NCBI GenBank assembly: GCA_013152795.1
Contig: JAADFS010000101.1
Span: forward strand, 1,814-7,756
DNA: 5,943 bases
Direction of reading: 5' to 3'
Source: Deferribacteres bacterium
GTDB taxonomy: Bacteria; Nitrospirota; Thermodesulfovibrionia; UBA6902
Part shown: piece after piece, positions 5,930 to 5,943 of the stretch
Numbering within the stretch: position 1 is the first letter of the stretch
How the letters are laid out: each line of letters begins with the position of its first letter
Program-made: the position numbers and the translations under genes
Notes under the pieces: generated by a model
The model's database searches: none
Seen by the model: only the letters and a program-made list of their open reading frames with translations
What the model was told of the DNA's origin: nothing

Positions 5930-5943
5930 TTTTCCGGCAGGCT

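Overview
The window holds five complete protein genes in two divergent groups, with a short dispersed repeat in the intergenic spaces. The leftward group, in transcription order, is a membrane-anchored PAS sensor histidine kinase (3453 to 2116), a GT-A glycosyltransferase resembling glucosyl-3-phosphoglycerate / glucosylglycerate synthases (1899 to 592), and a stand-alone CheY-like receiver protein (579 to 217). The rightward group is a MshEN-domain protein that resembles a PilB/GspE ATPase without its ATPase core (3672 to 4751), overlapping by 14 bases a canonical type IV pilus retraction ATPase, PilT (4738 to 5799). The two groups share a 218-base divergent intergenic region.

The organism is a Gram-negative-type bacterium with type IV pili, a moderate GC content and many stand-alone two-component proteins. 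The gene style fits Nitrospirota or Desulfobacterota-like lineages. This is an inference from style only: no rRNA or marker gene is present.

The kinase and the receiver are the natural partners of a split two-component pair, since one lacks a receiver domain and the other lacks any output domain. The glycosyltransferase sits between them and is tightly coupled to the receiver (12-base gap, with the receiver's ribosome binding site directly after the glycosyltransferase stop). On the other side, the MshEN protein and PilT must be co-translated. The MshEN fold is a known cyclic-di-GMP receptor, so a signalling input to pilus retraction is a plausible reading, not a demonstrated one.

The clearest structure not explained by genes is a repeat. 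About 100 bases at 1919-2018 recur, inverted, at 1-106. A third site just after pilT (5802-5819) shares only the first 18 bases. The first two copies flank the glycosyltransferase-receiver pair as inverted repeats with their conserved ends facing inward. Copy 2 also has terminal inverted repeats and TTAA at both edges, like a small non-autonomous mobile element of about 134 bp. I see no transposase, tRNA, rRNA or CRISPR array, and no convincing rho-independent terminator.
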